Positions 25,187 to 33,960 of a stretch of 36,935 bases of DNA are shown piece by piece. This DNA is from Pirellulaceae bacterium (GTDB taxonomy: Bacteria; Planctomycetota; Planctomycetia; Pirellulales; Pirellulaceae): NCBI GenBank assembly GCA_025459265.1, contig JALOQX010000014.1, positions 1 through 36,935 on the forward strand. The letters are read 5' to 3'. Below the pieces are notes generated by a model, which worked only from the letters and a program-made list of their open reading frames with translations, was not told the DNA's origin and ran no database searches. Within the stretch, counting starts at the first letter, position 1. Each line of letters starts with the position of its first letter. A program made the translations under genes and the position numbers.

Positions 25187-25645
25187 TCATTCGCCATCCG
25201 GTCCGGTCTCCGGCAGATCGCCGTCACCTTCAAACATCGCACACTGCTCGCGGATGCCCCAGATGCGCGGCGTGGTGAGTTCCAGACTGTTCCCGGCCGG
25301 ATCACGGAAGTAGAGGGACTGTCCCCCTTGCGGCCACGTAATGATCTGTTCGATCGTCACGCCGCAGGCGGTCAGGTGCTGTTGCCACGGGGCGAGTTCC
25401 GCTTCCGGCACGGCAAACGCCAGGTGTCCCGCGCCTCGGCTCCCGTGCGGCGGCAGGCTCGAATCGGCCGCCCCGCTCCGATCGGCCAGAAACAGCAGCA
25501 GCATCCGCTGGCCGCACCGCCAGAACAGGTGTCGCCCTTCGTACCGTTCGAACAGCTCGAGCCCCAGCACCTGCGCATAGAAACGCTGGGCCGCATCGAG
25601 ATTGTCGACGTACAAACAGGTTTCGAGGATCTCGTTGGCTCTCAT
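25187..25645 (-). CDS. VOC-superfamily (glyoxalase/bleomycin-resistance-type) protein
   Basis: Codes for 152 residues. The two beta-alpha-beta-beta-beta modules of the vicinal oxygen chelate fold are clear. The first has ETCLYVDNLDAAQRFYAQVL and GHLAFAVPEAEL. The second ends IITWPQGGQSLYFRDPAGNS with LELTTP. Candidate metal ligands are the His of GHLAF and the Glu of LELTTP; the first ligand is not obvious. Members include lyases, dioxygenases and resistance proteins, so the substrate cannot be stated. It is 48 bases downstream of the HTH-containing gene and 39 bases upstream of the GcvR-like gene, in one direction, so it is likely part of a leftward operon from 26872 to 23211. Confidence 0.85.
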   Translation of the reverse strand: MRANEILETCLYVDNLDAAQRFYAQVLGLELFERYEGRHLFWRCGQRMLLLFLADRSGAADSSLPPHGSRGAGHLAFAVPEAELAPWQQHLTACGVTIEQIITWPQGGQSLYFRDPAGNSLELTTPRIWGIREQCAMFEGDGDLPETGPDGE

Positions 25646-25693
25646 GCCAGCTGGCCCCGCGTCACGCGTTGCGACGGATCAGCGCTCCGTGAA

Positions 25694-26872
25694 TCACAGC
25701 CTTTCCCCCGCGGCGGTCGCTTCCAGCCGCCGGGCAATGACCTGCTGCTCGAGCGGGATGATGGTGGTGCCGGCGATCAGGTCCGTCTGCAGGAGGTCGG
25801 GCTGATGCGCTTCCTCACTGGAAAACGTGTACTTGACGATGAAGGCTCCGACCTGGATCCCGTGCCGGGAATAGATCGGGGGCCAGAATCCTTCGGCGCC
25901 GGAGGAGAGCGTTTTGGCCAGCAGGCGGGTGGCGCGACCGGAGAAGCCACCCAGGACCATTTCCAGCCGGCCCTGCGATTCGCGATGCATGTAAAACACA
26001 AACGCCGTGTCGTGTTCGGGCTTGTCCCAGCCGCAGTAGCGCCAGACGTGACCTTTGTCTTCGAAGTAGATCCCGGGTGCGGAGGACTTGTCGTCCTGAC
26101 TCAGCCGGGTGCCTCCCGCGCAGGAGGGCGGGTGCGGATCGTCGACGCGATAGCGCAGAAAGAACGGGCACGCGCGGTGGTGGGGCTGTGGCACGTCGTC
26201 CACGGCCACGAACGGATCGCAGCCGAACGCGTTGGCCAGCACCAGCTCGGCCACGGGATTGCTCTTCATGCTGCCGACGCAGATCAGCGCCTGGTCGCTG
26301 CCCGCACTGCTGAACGCATCGTACACTTCGCGCGCCCGCGTGACGACAACGTCCCGCGGCATCTGGCCGGGACTCCACACCAGCGACTGCTTGAGATGTT
26401 CGGGGTGCGGCACGAGCTGGCTGGCGTGCGAGCTCCCTCCCTCCTTGCCGCGCTGGACGTACATCGCGGTACCACCGAGCGTGGAGACGCCGTTGAGCAG
26501 TTCGCCCAACAGCACCGAGTCGGACGCGACGACCCAGGCCCCTTCGGGCCACTCGTCCTCTTCGCCGCGCCGCACGCCCAGACACATTTCCAGCCGCCGC
26601 CGGCGCGCCAGCAGCTCCCAGAAATGCTCGGGCTCGACGGCAAACAGCGCCCCCGGCAACTGGTCCCCCGACGCATGCCCGTTCTCGATCAAGTAATCGC
26701 ACAGCCGCGACAGCGCGTGCATGGGGATGTACTTGACTTCGTTCTTGAGCAAGGCCGCAACCTGGTGCCGGTCCAGACCGGTGTAGTCGACAATCGCCTT
26801 GATCGTCCCCGGCCGCTTGCGCGGATCGGGGACGTGGCCCAGCAGCTCGGCCAGACGAAATGAGTACCGCAT
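25694..26872 (-). CDS. HTH-containing conserved protein of unknown function
   Basis: Codes for 392 residues; AGGGGGG lies directly before the ATG. The N-terminal 70 residues form a helix-turn-helix of Cro/Xre style: KAIVDYTGLDRHQVAALLKN then MHALSRLCDYLIENG. The rest is a larger alpha/beta domain. It has DSVLLGELLNGVSTLGGTAM, an ICVGSMKSNPVAELVLANAF segment with a SLOG/Rossmann-like GSMKSNP turn, and FVFYMHRESQGRLEMVLGGF. I recognise it as a planctomycete-type conserved protein but no named family. A ligand-sensing regulator is the best guess: N-terminal DNA binding, C-terminal binding of a nucleotide-like ligand. It begins the leftward gene set and may control it. Confidence 0.7.
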   Translation of the reverse strand: MRYSFRLAELLGHVPDPRKRPGTIKAIVDYTGLDRHQVAALLKNEVKYIPMHALSRLCDYLIENGHASGDQLPGALFAVEPEHFWELLARRRRLEMCLGVRRGEEDEWPEGAWVVASDSVLLGELLNGVSTLGGTAMYVQRGKEGGSSHASQLVPHPEHLKQSLVWSPGQMPRDVVVTRAREVYDAFSSAGSDQALICVGSMKSNPVAELVLANAFGCDPFVAVDDVPQPHHRACPFFLRYRVDDPHPPSCAGGTRLSQDDKSSAPGIYFEDKGHVWRYCGWDKPEHDTAFVFYMHRESQGRLEMVLGGFSGRATRLLAKTLSSGAEGFWPPIYSRHGIQVGAFIVKYTFSSEEAHQPDLLQTDLIAGTTIIPLEQQVIARRLEATAAGERL

Positions 26873-26892
26873 CCCCCCTGCCTTTCGGCGCC

Positions 26893-26923
26893 GCCGCCGC
26901 CCGGGTCAGTGCCCGGCGGCGGC
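26893..26923 (-). terminator. GC-rich hairpin between the Gfo/Idh and HTH genes
   Basis: GCCGCCGCCCGGG and CCCGGCGGCGGC form a 12-bp stem with one bulge and a loop of about six bases. It sits after the leftward oxidoreductase gene and before the HTH gene. There is no T-tract, so it may be a termination hairpin, a pause site or just a GC-rich palindrome. Confidence 0.35.
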
Positions 26924-26972
26924 ACGTACCGGCTTGCGTCCGCAGCTGGTCCACACCTCGCGCGGGCCGATG

Positions 26973-28343
26973 CTAGAGCGCGTAGCCCGGCCGATACTCG
27001 GGAAAGACGATCGATTTCAGTTCCGGGGCATTGGTTGCCACCATGTTCTTGGCGTCCCATTCGACCTTCTTCCCGTCGGCCCACACCGCCAGATTCCCCA
27101 GCAAGATCGTCTCCGTCAAGGGACTCGCGTAGTTCGGGAAGTTCGACATCGCCGGCTCCCCGCCCTTGATCGCATTGACCCATTCCTTGAAGTGACCCGG
27201 CGACTTCTTGTACTGCAGGTTCTTCGGCTGATCCACACCGATGAAGTGCATTTCGTCGGCGTAGTCGCCCTGCCCGAAGAGCGCACCCTTGTCACCCAGG
27301 AACAGCGACCCGGTGATCATGCCGTAGTCCGAATCCGGCTTCCACTTGAGAGCCCGGACCAGCGGTTCGCAGCTGCCCAGCAGCGGATCATCCAGGAGCG
27401 ACGCCGGCGGGAGCTGCTTGCCGTCATACCAGATCATCTTGACGGGCGGCCGCTGGTCGTTGGCTGGGAACTCGAATTCGATCACCGACCAGGCCGGATA
27501 GGTCTCCTTGTTGTGCCCGGACGTCTTGGCGACGACCGAAATGGGATCGCGCAGGTTGAGCGCCGCAAACGGCATGTTGACCGTATGGCAGGCCATGTCC
27601 CCCAGAGCGCCGGTGCCGAAATCCCACCAGCCGCGCCAGGCAAAGGGATGATAGACGCCGCGCGCATACGGCCGCTCCGGCGCCGGACCCAGCCATTCGT
27701 CCCAGTGGAGGGTGGAGGGGATCGGATCCGCCGCGGTCGGCCGTTCAATCCCCTGCGGCCAGATCGGACGGTTGGTGAACACGTGCACTTCCTTGACCGT
27801 GCCGATCGCGCCGCCCTGGATCGCCGCGGCACCGATCCGCAGCGCCGTGTTGGCCGTGCCTTGATTGCCCATCTGCGTGGCGACTTTGTATTCGGCCGCC
27901 AGCTCGCCCAGTTTGCGCGCCTCGGAGATGGCGTGCGTCAGCGGCTTCTGCACGAAGCACGCCTTGCCCATGCGCATGGCCATGGCGGCGGCCGGCGCGT
28001 GGGTGTGGTCTGGTGTGCTGACCGTGACGGCGTCGATTTCCTTGCCGACCTCATCCAACATCTTGCGGAAATCGTAGTACCGCTTGGCCTTCTCAAAGCC
28101 GGGGCGATCCGCACCTTTGCCCAAGGTATCTTCATCCACGTCGCAAATGGCGACGATGTTGCCGGCGCGTTCGCAGTCTTCCGAATCGGAGCTGCCTTTG
28201 CCTCCGACGCCGATGCAGGCGAAATTGATCTTCTCATTCGCCGCGCGGCTCTCGCGCAGGCTCACGCCGGCCGCCACCCAGAACCCCACGCCGGCCGCCG
28301 TGGTGGTTCTCAAGAAATCACGCCGATTGGTCCGCTTGGTCAT
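26973..28343 (-). CDS. Secreted Gfo/Idh/MocA-family oxidoreductase (second)
   Basis: Codes for 456 residues from ATG 28343, with AAGGAG eight bases upstream. The twin-arginine signal is NRRDFLRTTTAAGVGFWVAA. The Rossmann motif is IGVGGKG (44-50), then CDVDED as the adenosine-side acidic strand. The catalytic motif reads VQKPLTHAI, the QKP variant common in planctomycete members. The C-terminal half has GTALGDMACHTVNMPFAAL in outline (GTGALGDMACH), which supplies candidate catalytic His residues. Expected to oxidise a sugar or cyclitol in the periplasm; the substrate is unknown. It differs from the first oxidoreductase (15317-16636) in motif and ending, so the two are not recent duplicates. 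It follows mnmE by 100 bases with a possible terminator between. Confidence 0.88.
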   Translation of the reverse strand: MTKRTNRRDFLRTTTAAGVGFWVAAGVSLRESRAANEKINFACIGVGGKGSSDSEDCERAGNIVAICDVDEDTLGKGADRPGFEKAKRYYDFRKMLDEVGKEIDAVTVSTPDHTHAPAAAMAMRMGKACFVQKPLTHAISEARKLGELAAEYKVATQMGNQGTANTALRIGAAAIQGGAIGTVKEVHVFTNRPIWPQGIERPTAADPIPSTLHWDEWLGPAPERPYARGVYHPFAWRGWWDFGTGALGDMACHTVNMPFAALNLRDPISVVAKTSGHNKETYPAWSVIEFEFPANDQRPPVKMIWYDGKQLPPASLLDDPLLGSCEPLVRALKWKPDSDYGMITGSLFLGDKGALFGQGDYADEMHFIGVDQPKNLQYKKSPGHFKEWVNAIKGGEPAMSNFPNYASPLTETILLGNLAVWADGKKVEWDAKNMVATNAPELKSIVFPEYRPGYAL

Positions 28344-28416
28344 CGCATTCGCTCCTTGCAGGCAGGTGAAAGTGGGACGCAACTGCAAAGGTATCGTGGT
28401 CGCGCCGCCTTTGCAA

Positions 28417-28440
28417 ACCCCCACCGTCGTGGAGGGGGGA
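28417..28440 (-). terminator. Possible terminator after mnmE
   Basis: On the minus strand CCTCCAC GACG GTGGGGG forms a 7-bp stem with one G-T pair, followed by TTTG. It lies a few bases after the mnmE stop. The T-tract is short. Confidence 0.35.
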
Positions 28441-28443
28441 AGG

Positions 28444-29817
28444 TCATTTCCCGATACAGAACCGGCTGAAGATCCGCTCGAGGATGTCGTCGGTGTAGAC
28501 GGCGCCGACCACTTGGCCCAGCTGATCGAGGGCCTCGCGCAGTTCCGCGGCCACAAGTTCCTCGCCGCCTCGCTCGGTGGCGATTTCCCGCGCCTGCTGC
28601 AGGCCGTGCCAAGCCGCATGGAGACACGCGTGACAGCGCGCCGCCGTGCTGGCGACGGCTGCGACCACGGGCACCGGACGGTCGGCCAGGACGCGTGCAA
28701 TCGCGCAGCGGAGATCGGCGATGCCCAGCCCGGTGCGACTGCTGGTCACGAGCGCCCCAGGCTGGCCCGTCGTCGCGGGCGCCGCCAGGTCTCCCTTGGT
28801 CCACACCACCAGACGTTGGCCGGTGGGGGGCGTCGACAGCCAGGGATCTTGTCCCGTTGCCTGGGGCTGTGACGCGTCGAGGCAGAGCAGTTCCAGCGCC
28901 GCCGCGCGGAGCTGCTGGCGGGTGACGTGCTGCGCGGCGTCATCCACCGCATCCGACTCGGCGCGGTGCGTCAGCCCCGCGGTATCAATGAGGACGCCTT
29001 CCACTCCGTGCCAGCGAAACGGTTTGGCGACGTAGTCGCGCGTGGTGCCGGGCTCTGTGGAGACCAGCGCCGCATCCGCGCCGACGAGCGTGTTGAGCAG
29101 GCTGCTTTTGCCGGCGTTGGGTGCGCCGCGCAGCACGACACGCGGGCGATGGCGGACCTCGGCGCGTGCGGTAAGCTGCTGGAGCAGCGATTGGACCGCG
29201 TCGGCCGCACGTCGCAGTTGTTCCGCCAGCGCCTCCGTCGTGATGAACGCGATGTCTTCCTCGACGAAATCCAGCCCGGCCTCGACGTGGGCCAGGAGGT
29301 CGAGCAGTTCGCCGCGGAGCTGCTGCAGCGGCGTGCCCAGACCCCCGGCCAGCTGCGACAGGGCCACCTGCAACTCCCCCTCGGTCTCGGCTTCGATCAC
29401 TCCCAGCACCGCTTCCGCCTGGGTGAGATCCAGGCGCCCGGCCAGGAACGCGCGCAGCGTGAATTCGCCCGGCCACGCCAATCGCGCCCCGGCCTGGCAG
29501 AGCGCCGCGAGAGCTGCCTCGAGCAACGGGAGCGCACCGAGCGTGTGCAGTTCCGCCGCGGGCTGGCGCGTGTAGCTGCGGTGCGTCGGCCACAGGTAGA
29601 TCTGACAGGGCAACGTAGCGAGCGGCGCCGCGATCAGCACGTCCCCATCGAAACGCGTGGGCCGGCGGCACGTGTCGAGCCGCTGATCGCCCGCCAGCCG
29701 CACACACCGTGCCAGACACCGCACGGTCCCCGGTCCGCTGACTCGAATCACGCCGCGCACCGCGCTGGCCGGCGGCGACGCGAGGGCGGCAATCGTGTCC
29801 TCGAGTGCCCCGTACAT
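28444..29817 (-). CDS. mnmE: tRNA modification GTPase MnmE
   Basis: Codes for 457 residues. With MnmG it makes the 5-carboxymethylaminomethyl group on wobble uridine of some tRNAs. The N-terminal tetrahydrofolate-binding domain starts DTIAALASPPASAVRGVIRV. The central helical domain has GEFTLRAFLAGRLDLTQAEA. The inserted GTPase domain has GAPNAGKSSLLN (G1), EPGTTRDYV (G2), DTAGL (G3) and a TKGD in place of the normal NKxD (G4). The protein ends RIFSRFCIGK with the essential Cys of the C(I/L/V)GK motif. The G4 change may weaken guanine specificity, so it is worth noting, but the rest is intact. It follows yidC by 14 bases, the classical yidC-mnmE order. Confidence 0.93.
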   Translation of the reverse strand: MYGALEDTIAALASPPASAVRGVIRVSGPGTVRCLARCVRLAGDQRLDTCRRPTRFDGDVLIAAPLATLPCQIYLWPTHRSYTRQPAAELHTLGALPLLEAALAALCQAGARLAWPGEFTLRAFLAGRLDLTQAEAVLGVIEAETEGELQVALSQLAGGLGTPLQQLRGELLDLLAHVEAGLDFVEEDIAFITTEALAEQLRRAADAVQSLLQQLTARAEVRHRPRVVLRGAPNAGKSSLLNTLVGADAALVSTEPGTTRDYVAKPFRWHGVEGVLIDTAGLTHRAESDAVDDAAQHVTRQQLRAAALELLCLDASQPQATGQDPWLSTPPTGQRLVVWTKGDLAAPATTGQPGALVTSSRTGLGIADLRCAIARVLADRPVPVVAAVASTAARCHACLHAAWHGLQQAREIATERGGEELVAAELREALDQLGQVVGAVYTDDILERIFSRFCIGK

Positions 29818-29831
29818 CGGTCGGACCCCAC

Positions 29832-32285
29832 TTACCGCCGACTGCGGCGCCGCGCGCGAAGTTCCTCCAGCGTCTCGCCGCTCTCCTTGTTCACCAGGCG
29901 GTCCAGCCAGGAGGACCGCTTCGCGTCGCCGGTGGCGGCCGGCGCCCCCGGCGGACGCGTCTGCGCGGCCTCCAGTTCCGCCAGTCCACCGCCCGGCTTG
30001 GGCAGCAGCTTCCGCTCGCCAATTCCCCACACACTCGAGGCAATAAAGTACACACACAGCCCCGCCGGCACCTTGAAGAACAAGACCCCCATGAAGATCA
30101 TCATGTACTGCATCATCCGCTGCTGCATCCGCGTCTGCTCGTCAGTCGCCGGCGGCGTGAACATCTTCTGCTGCACAATGAACAACACGATGGTCAGGAT
30201 CGGCAGGATGTTGAGATAAGGCCCGAGCCAACCGGTCTCGCTGGCCAGGAAGTCCGGCAGGATCCCCTGCCAGCGCCAGGCCATGTCCGGGCCGGCCAGG
30301 TCCGAGCACCACGCCAGGCCCGGGATCAACGGCGCCTGCCGCAACTCAATGTCCACCGAGAGACAGCGGTAGAGTCCGATAAAGATCGGCAGCTGCAGGA
30401 ACATCAACCAGCATCCGCCCAACGGATTGAAGTTGTACTTCTTCCACAACTCGCGCTGAGCCTGCCCCTGCTTCTCCAGATCGTTCTTGTACTTCTCCTT
30501 GATCTTCTTGATCTCCGGCGCCAGCTCCTGCATGATCTGCGCGTTGCGGGCCGCCTTGCGGCCAATCGGAAACATCGCCCCGCGTACCAGCACCGTCAGC
30601 AAGATGATCGCCAAGCCATAGTTGTGCACCAGGGCGTAAAACAGATGCAGCAGGGACGAGAGCGGCTTGGCGATCCAGCCAAACCAACCGTACTCGATGA
30701 TGTCGCCCAGCCCGTACTGGTCCAGCAGCGCGGGCGCCTTGGGACCCAGGAACAGGTGATACGCGTGTGTGACCGTCTGACCGGCCTCCAGCACTTCCGG
30801 TGGACTGACAAACCGGAAGGTCGTGTCGAGCGTCCGGGTCTTGTTACCCTGCAGCGACGGCACGGAGCCGACCGGCAAGGCCTGCGCGTCCTCACACAGG
30901 AATGTCGCGGCCACACCCGGGGCACCCGCGAGCATCACGGCGGCGAAATACTGCGTGTCGACCCCCAGATAATCGAGCGTGCGGTCCTCCACCGACGGAC
31001 GGTTGGTCAGCACGGACCGCACGGGATCGACCACGTCCTCCTGCGCGAGCTTGAAGATCTGCGTGGCGCTGCGCAGGCTGTGTCGGTTGTCGTGCACGCG
31101 CCAGATCACGTCCCGCGCACCGGCCGAACCCCAGCTGGGATGGATCTTCGTGGAATACCACCACCCTTCGATCGGCAAGCCCGTTGGGCCGTCCAGCGCG
31201 TACGAGACGGTTTCCGCGGCATCTCCGAGGTTCACCAGGTCGAGCTGCATCTCGACGCTGTAGCCCGTGGCGAACGTTCCCCCCTCGCTCCCGCCAGGGC
31301 TGATGCGGAACCGCTTGCGCAGCTCCAACCGGCTGGTCGCGCCCCCCGACTCCGCAGTGACCCGATAGCGGAACAGGACCTCACGGTCCGTCGCTTCCGC
31401 CACGTCCCAATAGGCCGTGCGTAACGAGGGGAATCCGCGCAGTTCGGCCTCGCCTCGCAGCGGCATGGCACTCCCCACCCGGTGCAGCCCCAGAAGGTAC
31501 GACGCGACGCGTGCATCCTCGTCACGCGCTTCGGGGTGAATCAGCACCAACGGCCGATCGCCCAGCGTCAGGACGAAGGTCAGCCGCTGTGCCGCGTCGC
31601 CGTCCCCGCGCCGCACCAGCAGCTCGAGCGTCTCTCCCGGTCGCGTCGCCGCCACGAGAGAATCGAGTTCTTCCACGGTGCGCACCGCCGCGCCCTGGAC
31701 CTGGACCAGCACATCTCCCGGCAACAACCCGGCCGACACCAGGCCGTCATCCGGCACCGCCAACGCGGCAGGGGTGCCGTGTCCGACCACGGTCACCCGA
31801 CAGCCCTCCGGCGTATCCTGGCATTGCAGCCCGGTGTAGCCGGCCGGGCGATCCAGATCGCGAAACCGCAGCTGGCCGCCGCGCAGACGTTCGACCAGTT
31901 CCACCCGTTCGATCGCCGCTCCGCGATTGCTCAGCGTAAGGAGGAGTTGATACGGGCTGTCGGGGGCATAGGAGCCGAGCGTGAGCCAACGGGGTGGGGC
32001 GTCCACGACCACCGGCTCGGCCGCCTCTGCCGCGGGGGCGGCTGGCGCATCCGCGGGCGCCGCGTCCGGCGCCGCCTCGGGCGGGGCCGGCTGGTCCTCC
32101 GCCGGGGCCGGCTGGCCGTGATCCGCCTGGGCTAGCTCGCCCGGGCCCGGCGCCGCCGGCGGGGCCACCTGGGGAGGCGGTGGCGGCACCAGCATCCGCA
32201 CCAGCAACATGTGCCCGGTGAGAATCAGCACGGAACACAACAGAAAGATGACGAGCCGCTTTTCCACCAGTCTGCAGGCCTTCAC
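29832..32285 (-). CDS. yidC: Membrane protein insertase YidC with an inserted PDZ domain
   Basis: Up to 817 residues, much longer than E. coli YidC (548). An N-terminal membrane anchor (KRLVIFLLCSVLILTGHMLL) is followed by a Pro/Ala/Glu-rich stretch (35-95). The periplasmic domain carries a PDZ-like segment at about 155-240 (SAGLLPGDVLVQVQGAAVRT, VEELDSLV). The C-terminal Oxa1 domain (from about 580) has SSLLHLFYALVHNYGLAIIL, VRGAMFPIGRKAARNAQIMQ with the conserved pore Arg, and NPLGGCWLMFLQLPIFIGLY. It inserts proteins into the membrane alone or with Sec. The start is GTG 32285; GTG 32267, giving MEKRLVIFLL, fits the family better and has AAGG about 11 bases upstream. Confidence 0.93.
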   Translation of the reverse strand: MKACRLVEKRLVIFLLCSVLILTGHMLLVRMLVPPPPPQVAPPAAPGPGELAQADHGQPAPAEDQPAPPEAAPDAAPADAPAAPAAEAAEPVVVDAPPRWLTLGSYAPDSPYQLLLTLSNRGAAIERVELVERLRGGQLRFRDLDRPAGYTGLQCQDTPEGCRVTVVGHGTPAALAVPDDGLVSAGLLPGDVLVQVQGAAVRTVEELDSLVAATRPGETLELLVRRGDGDAAQRLTFVLTLGDRPLVLIHPEARDEDARVASYLLGLHRVGSAMPLRGEAELRGFPSLRTAYWDVAEATDREVLFRYRVTAESGGATSRLELRKRFRISPGGSEGGTFATGYSVEMQLDLVNLGDAAETVSYALDGPTGLPIEGWWYSTKIHPSWGSAGARDVIWRVHDNRHSLRSATQIFKLAQEDVVDPVRSVLTNRPSVEDRTLDYLGVDTQYFAAVMLAGAPGVAATFLCEDAQALPVGSVPSLQGNKTRTLDTTFRFVSPPEVLEAGQTVTHAYHLFLGPKAPALLDQYGLGDIIEYGWFGWIAKPLSSLLHLFYALVHNYGLAIILLTVLVRGAMFPIGRKAARNAQIMQELAPEIKKIKEKYKNDLEKQGQAQRELWKKYNFNPLGGCWLMFLQLPIFIGLYRCLSVDIELRQAPLIPGLAWCSDLAGPDMAWRWQGILPDFLASETGWLGPYLNILPILTIVLFIVQQKMFTPPATDEQTRMQQRMMQYMMIFMGVLFFKVPAGLCVYFIASSVWGIGERKLLPKPGGGLAELEAAQTRPPGAPAATGDAKRSSWLDRLVNKESGETLEELRARRRSRR

Positions 32286-32354
32286 GCTCGGGAATGAATG
32301 ATCGGCGGTCGCAGGCCGCGGTCCGCCGGCCGCGAAACCCTCGAGTATCGGCGG

Positions 32355-33104
32355 TTAGCGGCCTTCCCGCAAGCGATCGCCCAGGAAGTTGTCCAGCTCG
32401 GGCACCGCGTAAATCTTCTCCACCGTCCGCTCGACCGCGTACGGCACACGGCGAAACCGCACGCAGTTGTCCTCGAGCAGCACATAGCACGCGCGGGCAT
32501 CGCCGTCCCGCGGTTGTCCGACACTCCCCACGTTGATCATCGTTTTCTCGGTTCCCAGCACGAATTGCTCGCCAATGTCGGCCGGGCTCAGGAAGCGTTT
32601 GTCGCGCGTGAAGATGCCCGGCACGTGGGTGTGTCCCTGGAAACAGCGCCGCTCCACGACCCCGAAAATCCGGTCGATCTTCCGCGCGTTGTACACGTCC
32701 TCGGGGAAGATGTACTCGTTGAGCGGGTTGCGAGCTGAGCCGTGCACGAAGAGCATTCCGTCCTCGTGATGGTTGCGCGGCAGTTCGGCCAGGAAATCGA
32801 GCCGGCGTTTGACGGCCGCCGCGTCCCCCGTCGGGTCTTCCAGCTGCCGCCGCGTCCAGAAAATCGCCCGCTCGGCCCCGCTGCTGAAACCCTCCGGATC
32901 AAACAGGGCACCCAGGTCGTGATTGCCCAGCACACAGACGTCGAAATCCATCACCAGATCGATGCACTCGAGCGGATTGGGACCGTATCCGATCAGATCC
33001 CCCAGGCAGATGCGCTGCTCCACGCCTTCGGCCGCAATGTCCTCCAGCACGGCCGTCAACGCCTCCAGATTGGCGTGAATGTCGCTGACGATCGCTCGCT
33101 TCAC
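32355..33104 (-). CDS. Calcineurin-like metallophosphoesterase (paralogue 2)
   Basis: Codes for 249 residues. All five blocks of the YfcE/MJ0936-type phosphoesterase fold are present: SDIHANLEAL (Asp, His), GDLIGYGPNP (Asp), LGNHD (Asn-His), FVHGS (His) and GHTHVPGIF (two His). These hold a two-metal site, so phosphodiester or phosphoprotein cleavage is likely; the physiological target is unknown. It is soluble, without a signal peptide. It is clearly paralogous to the next gene (33199-33960), with shared CLGD.IGYGPNP, VE(R)RCFQGHTHVPG-type text and an [20 protein letters not shown]-type block. It lies 94 bases after that gene and 69 bases before yidC, in the same direction. The C-terminal RLREGR matches the paralogue's RLRSGR. 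Confidence 0.85.
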   Translation of the reverse strand: MKRAIVSDIHANLEALTAVLEDIAAEGVEQRICLGDLIGYGPNPLECIDLVMDFDVCVLGNHDLGALFDPEGFSSGAERAIFWTRRQLEDPTGDAAAVKRRLDFLAELPRNHHEDGMLFVHGSARNPLNEYIFPEDVYNARKIDRIFGVVERRCFQGHTHVPGIFTRDKRFLSPADIGEQFVLGTEKTMINVGSVGQPRDGDARACYVLLEDNCVRFRRVPYAVERTVEKIYAVPELDNFLGDRLREGR

Positions 33105-33198
33105 ATCGGCATCCTCGCAACTCCCGCGACCCTCGCGTCACGCGGGGAGGTGGTGCCGTCCGCCGCCGGACGCGCGCCTCCCGCCCGCCCCCGGTCAA

Positions 33199-33960
33199 CT
33201 ACCGGCCGCTGCGCAATCGATCCCCCAGCATGTTGTCCAGGCTCGCAATCTGGTAGATCTTCTGCACGGTGATCTCGCAGTCGTAATCCACCCGCCGGAA
33301 TTCGACACGCGGCTCGTCGTCCTCGTGCACGATCACGTAGCACGCACGGGGATCTCCGTCCCGCGGCTGACCCACCGAACCGACGTTGAACATCGTTTTC
33401 TCGCCGGTCAGCCGGTACACGCCATCACACTCGTCCGGCGTAATGAACTCACCGCTGGCCGTAAAGACACCCGGGATGTGCGTGTGCCCCTGGAAACAGT
33501 AGCGCTCGATCCGGTCGAACAACGCGTCCATCTTCCGCTGATTGTAGACGTCTTCCGGAAATACATACTCGTTGGTCGGTTCGCGCGGGGACCCGTGCAC
33601 GTACAGGTAACTGCCTTCACTCAACGACCGCGGCAGCTCCCCCAGAAAATCCCACCGTTCGTCCGACGCGCGGGCGTTGATGTCGCGCCGTTCCAGCTGT
33701 TCGCGCGTCCAGTACACCGCCTGCAGCGCCACCGGATTGAATCCGTCGGGGTCAAACAGCGCGGCTTGGTCGTGGTTGCCCAGGATCGTGACGCGGCAGA
33801 GCCGGATGACCTGATCGAGGCATTCACACGGATTCGGGCCGTAGCCGATGATGTCGCCCAGGCAGTAGATCTGCGTGACGCCCTGGCGGCAGATGTCCTC
33901 CAAGACCTTATCCAAGGCTTCCGCGTTCGCGTGAATGTCGCTGATCAAGGCCCGCTTCAC
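33199..33960 (-). CDS. Calcineurin-like metallophosphoesterase (paralogue 1)
   Basis: Codes for 253 residues from GTG 33960, chosen because it matches the MKRA start of the paralogue and has GGAAAGG ten bases upstream; TTG 33969 would crowd that site. The metal-binding motifs are [34 protein letters not shown] and GHTHIPGVF, all with intact Asp, Asn and His. A block [20 protein letters not shown] is shared with the downstream paralogue. Probably a soluble two-metal phosphoesterase; the substrate is unknown. It is first in a leftward series leading into the second paralogue and yidC. Tandem duplication is the simple origin, but the two have diverged throughout, so it is old. Confidence 0.85.
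   Translation of the reverse strand: MKRALISDIHANAEALDKVLEDICRQGVTQIYCLGDIIGYGPNPCECLDQVIRLCRVTILGNHDQAALFDPDGFNPVALQAVYWTREQLERRDINARASDERWDFLGELPRSLSEGSYLYVHGSPREPTNEYVFPEDVYNQRKMDALFDRIERYCFQGHTHIPGVFTASGEFITPDECDGVYRLTGEKTMFNVGSVGQPRDGDPRACYVIVHEDDEPRVEFRRVDYDCEITVQKIYQIASLDNMLGDRLRSGR

Noticed and set aside
24713-26863. 716-codon plus-strand frame across three minus-strand genes
   Set aside because: It spans several independent well-supported genes on the other strand, which a real gene would not.
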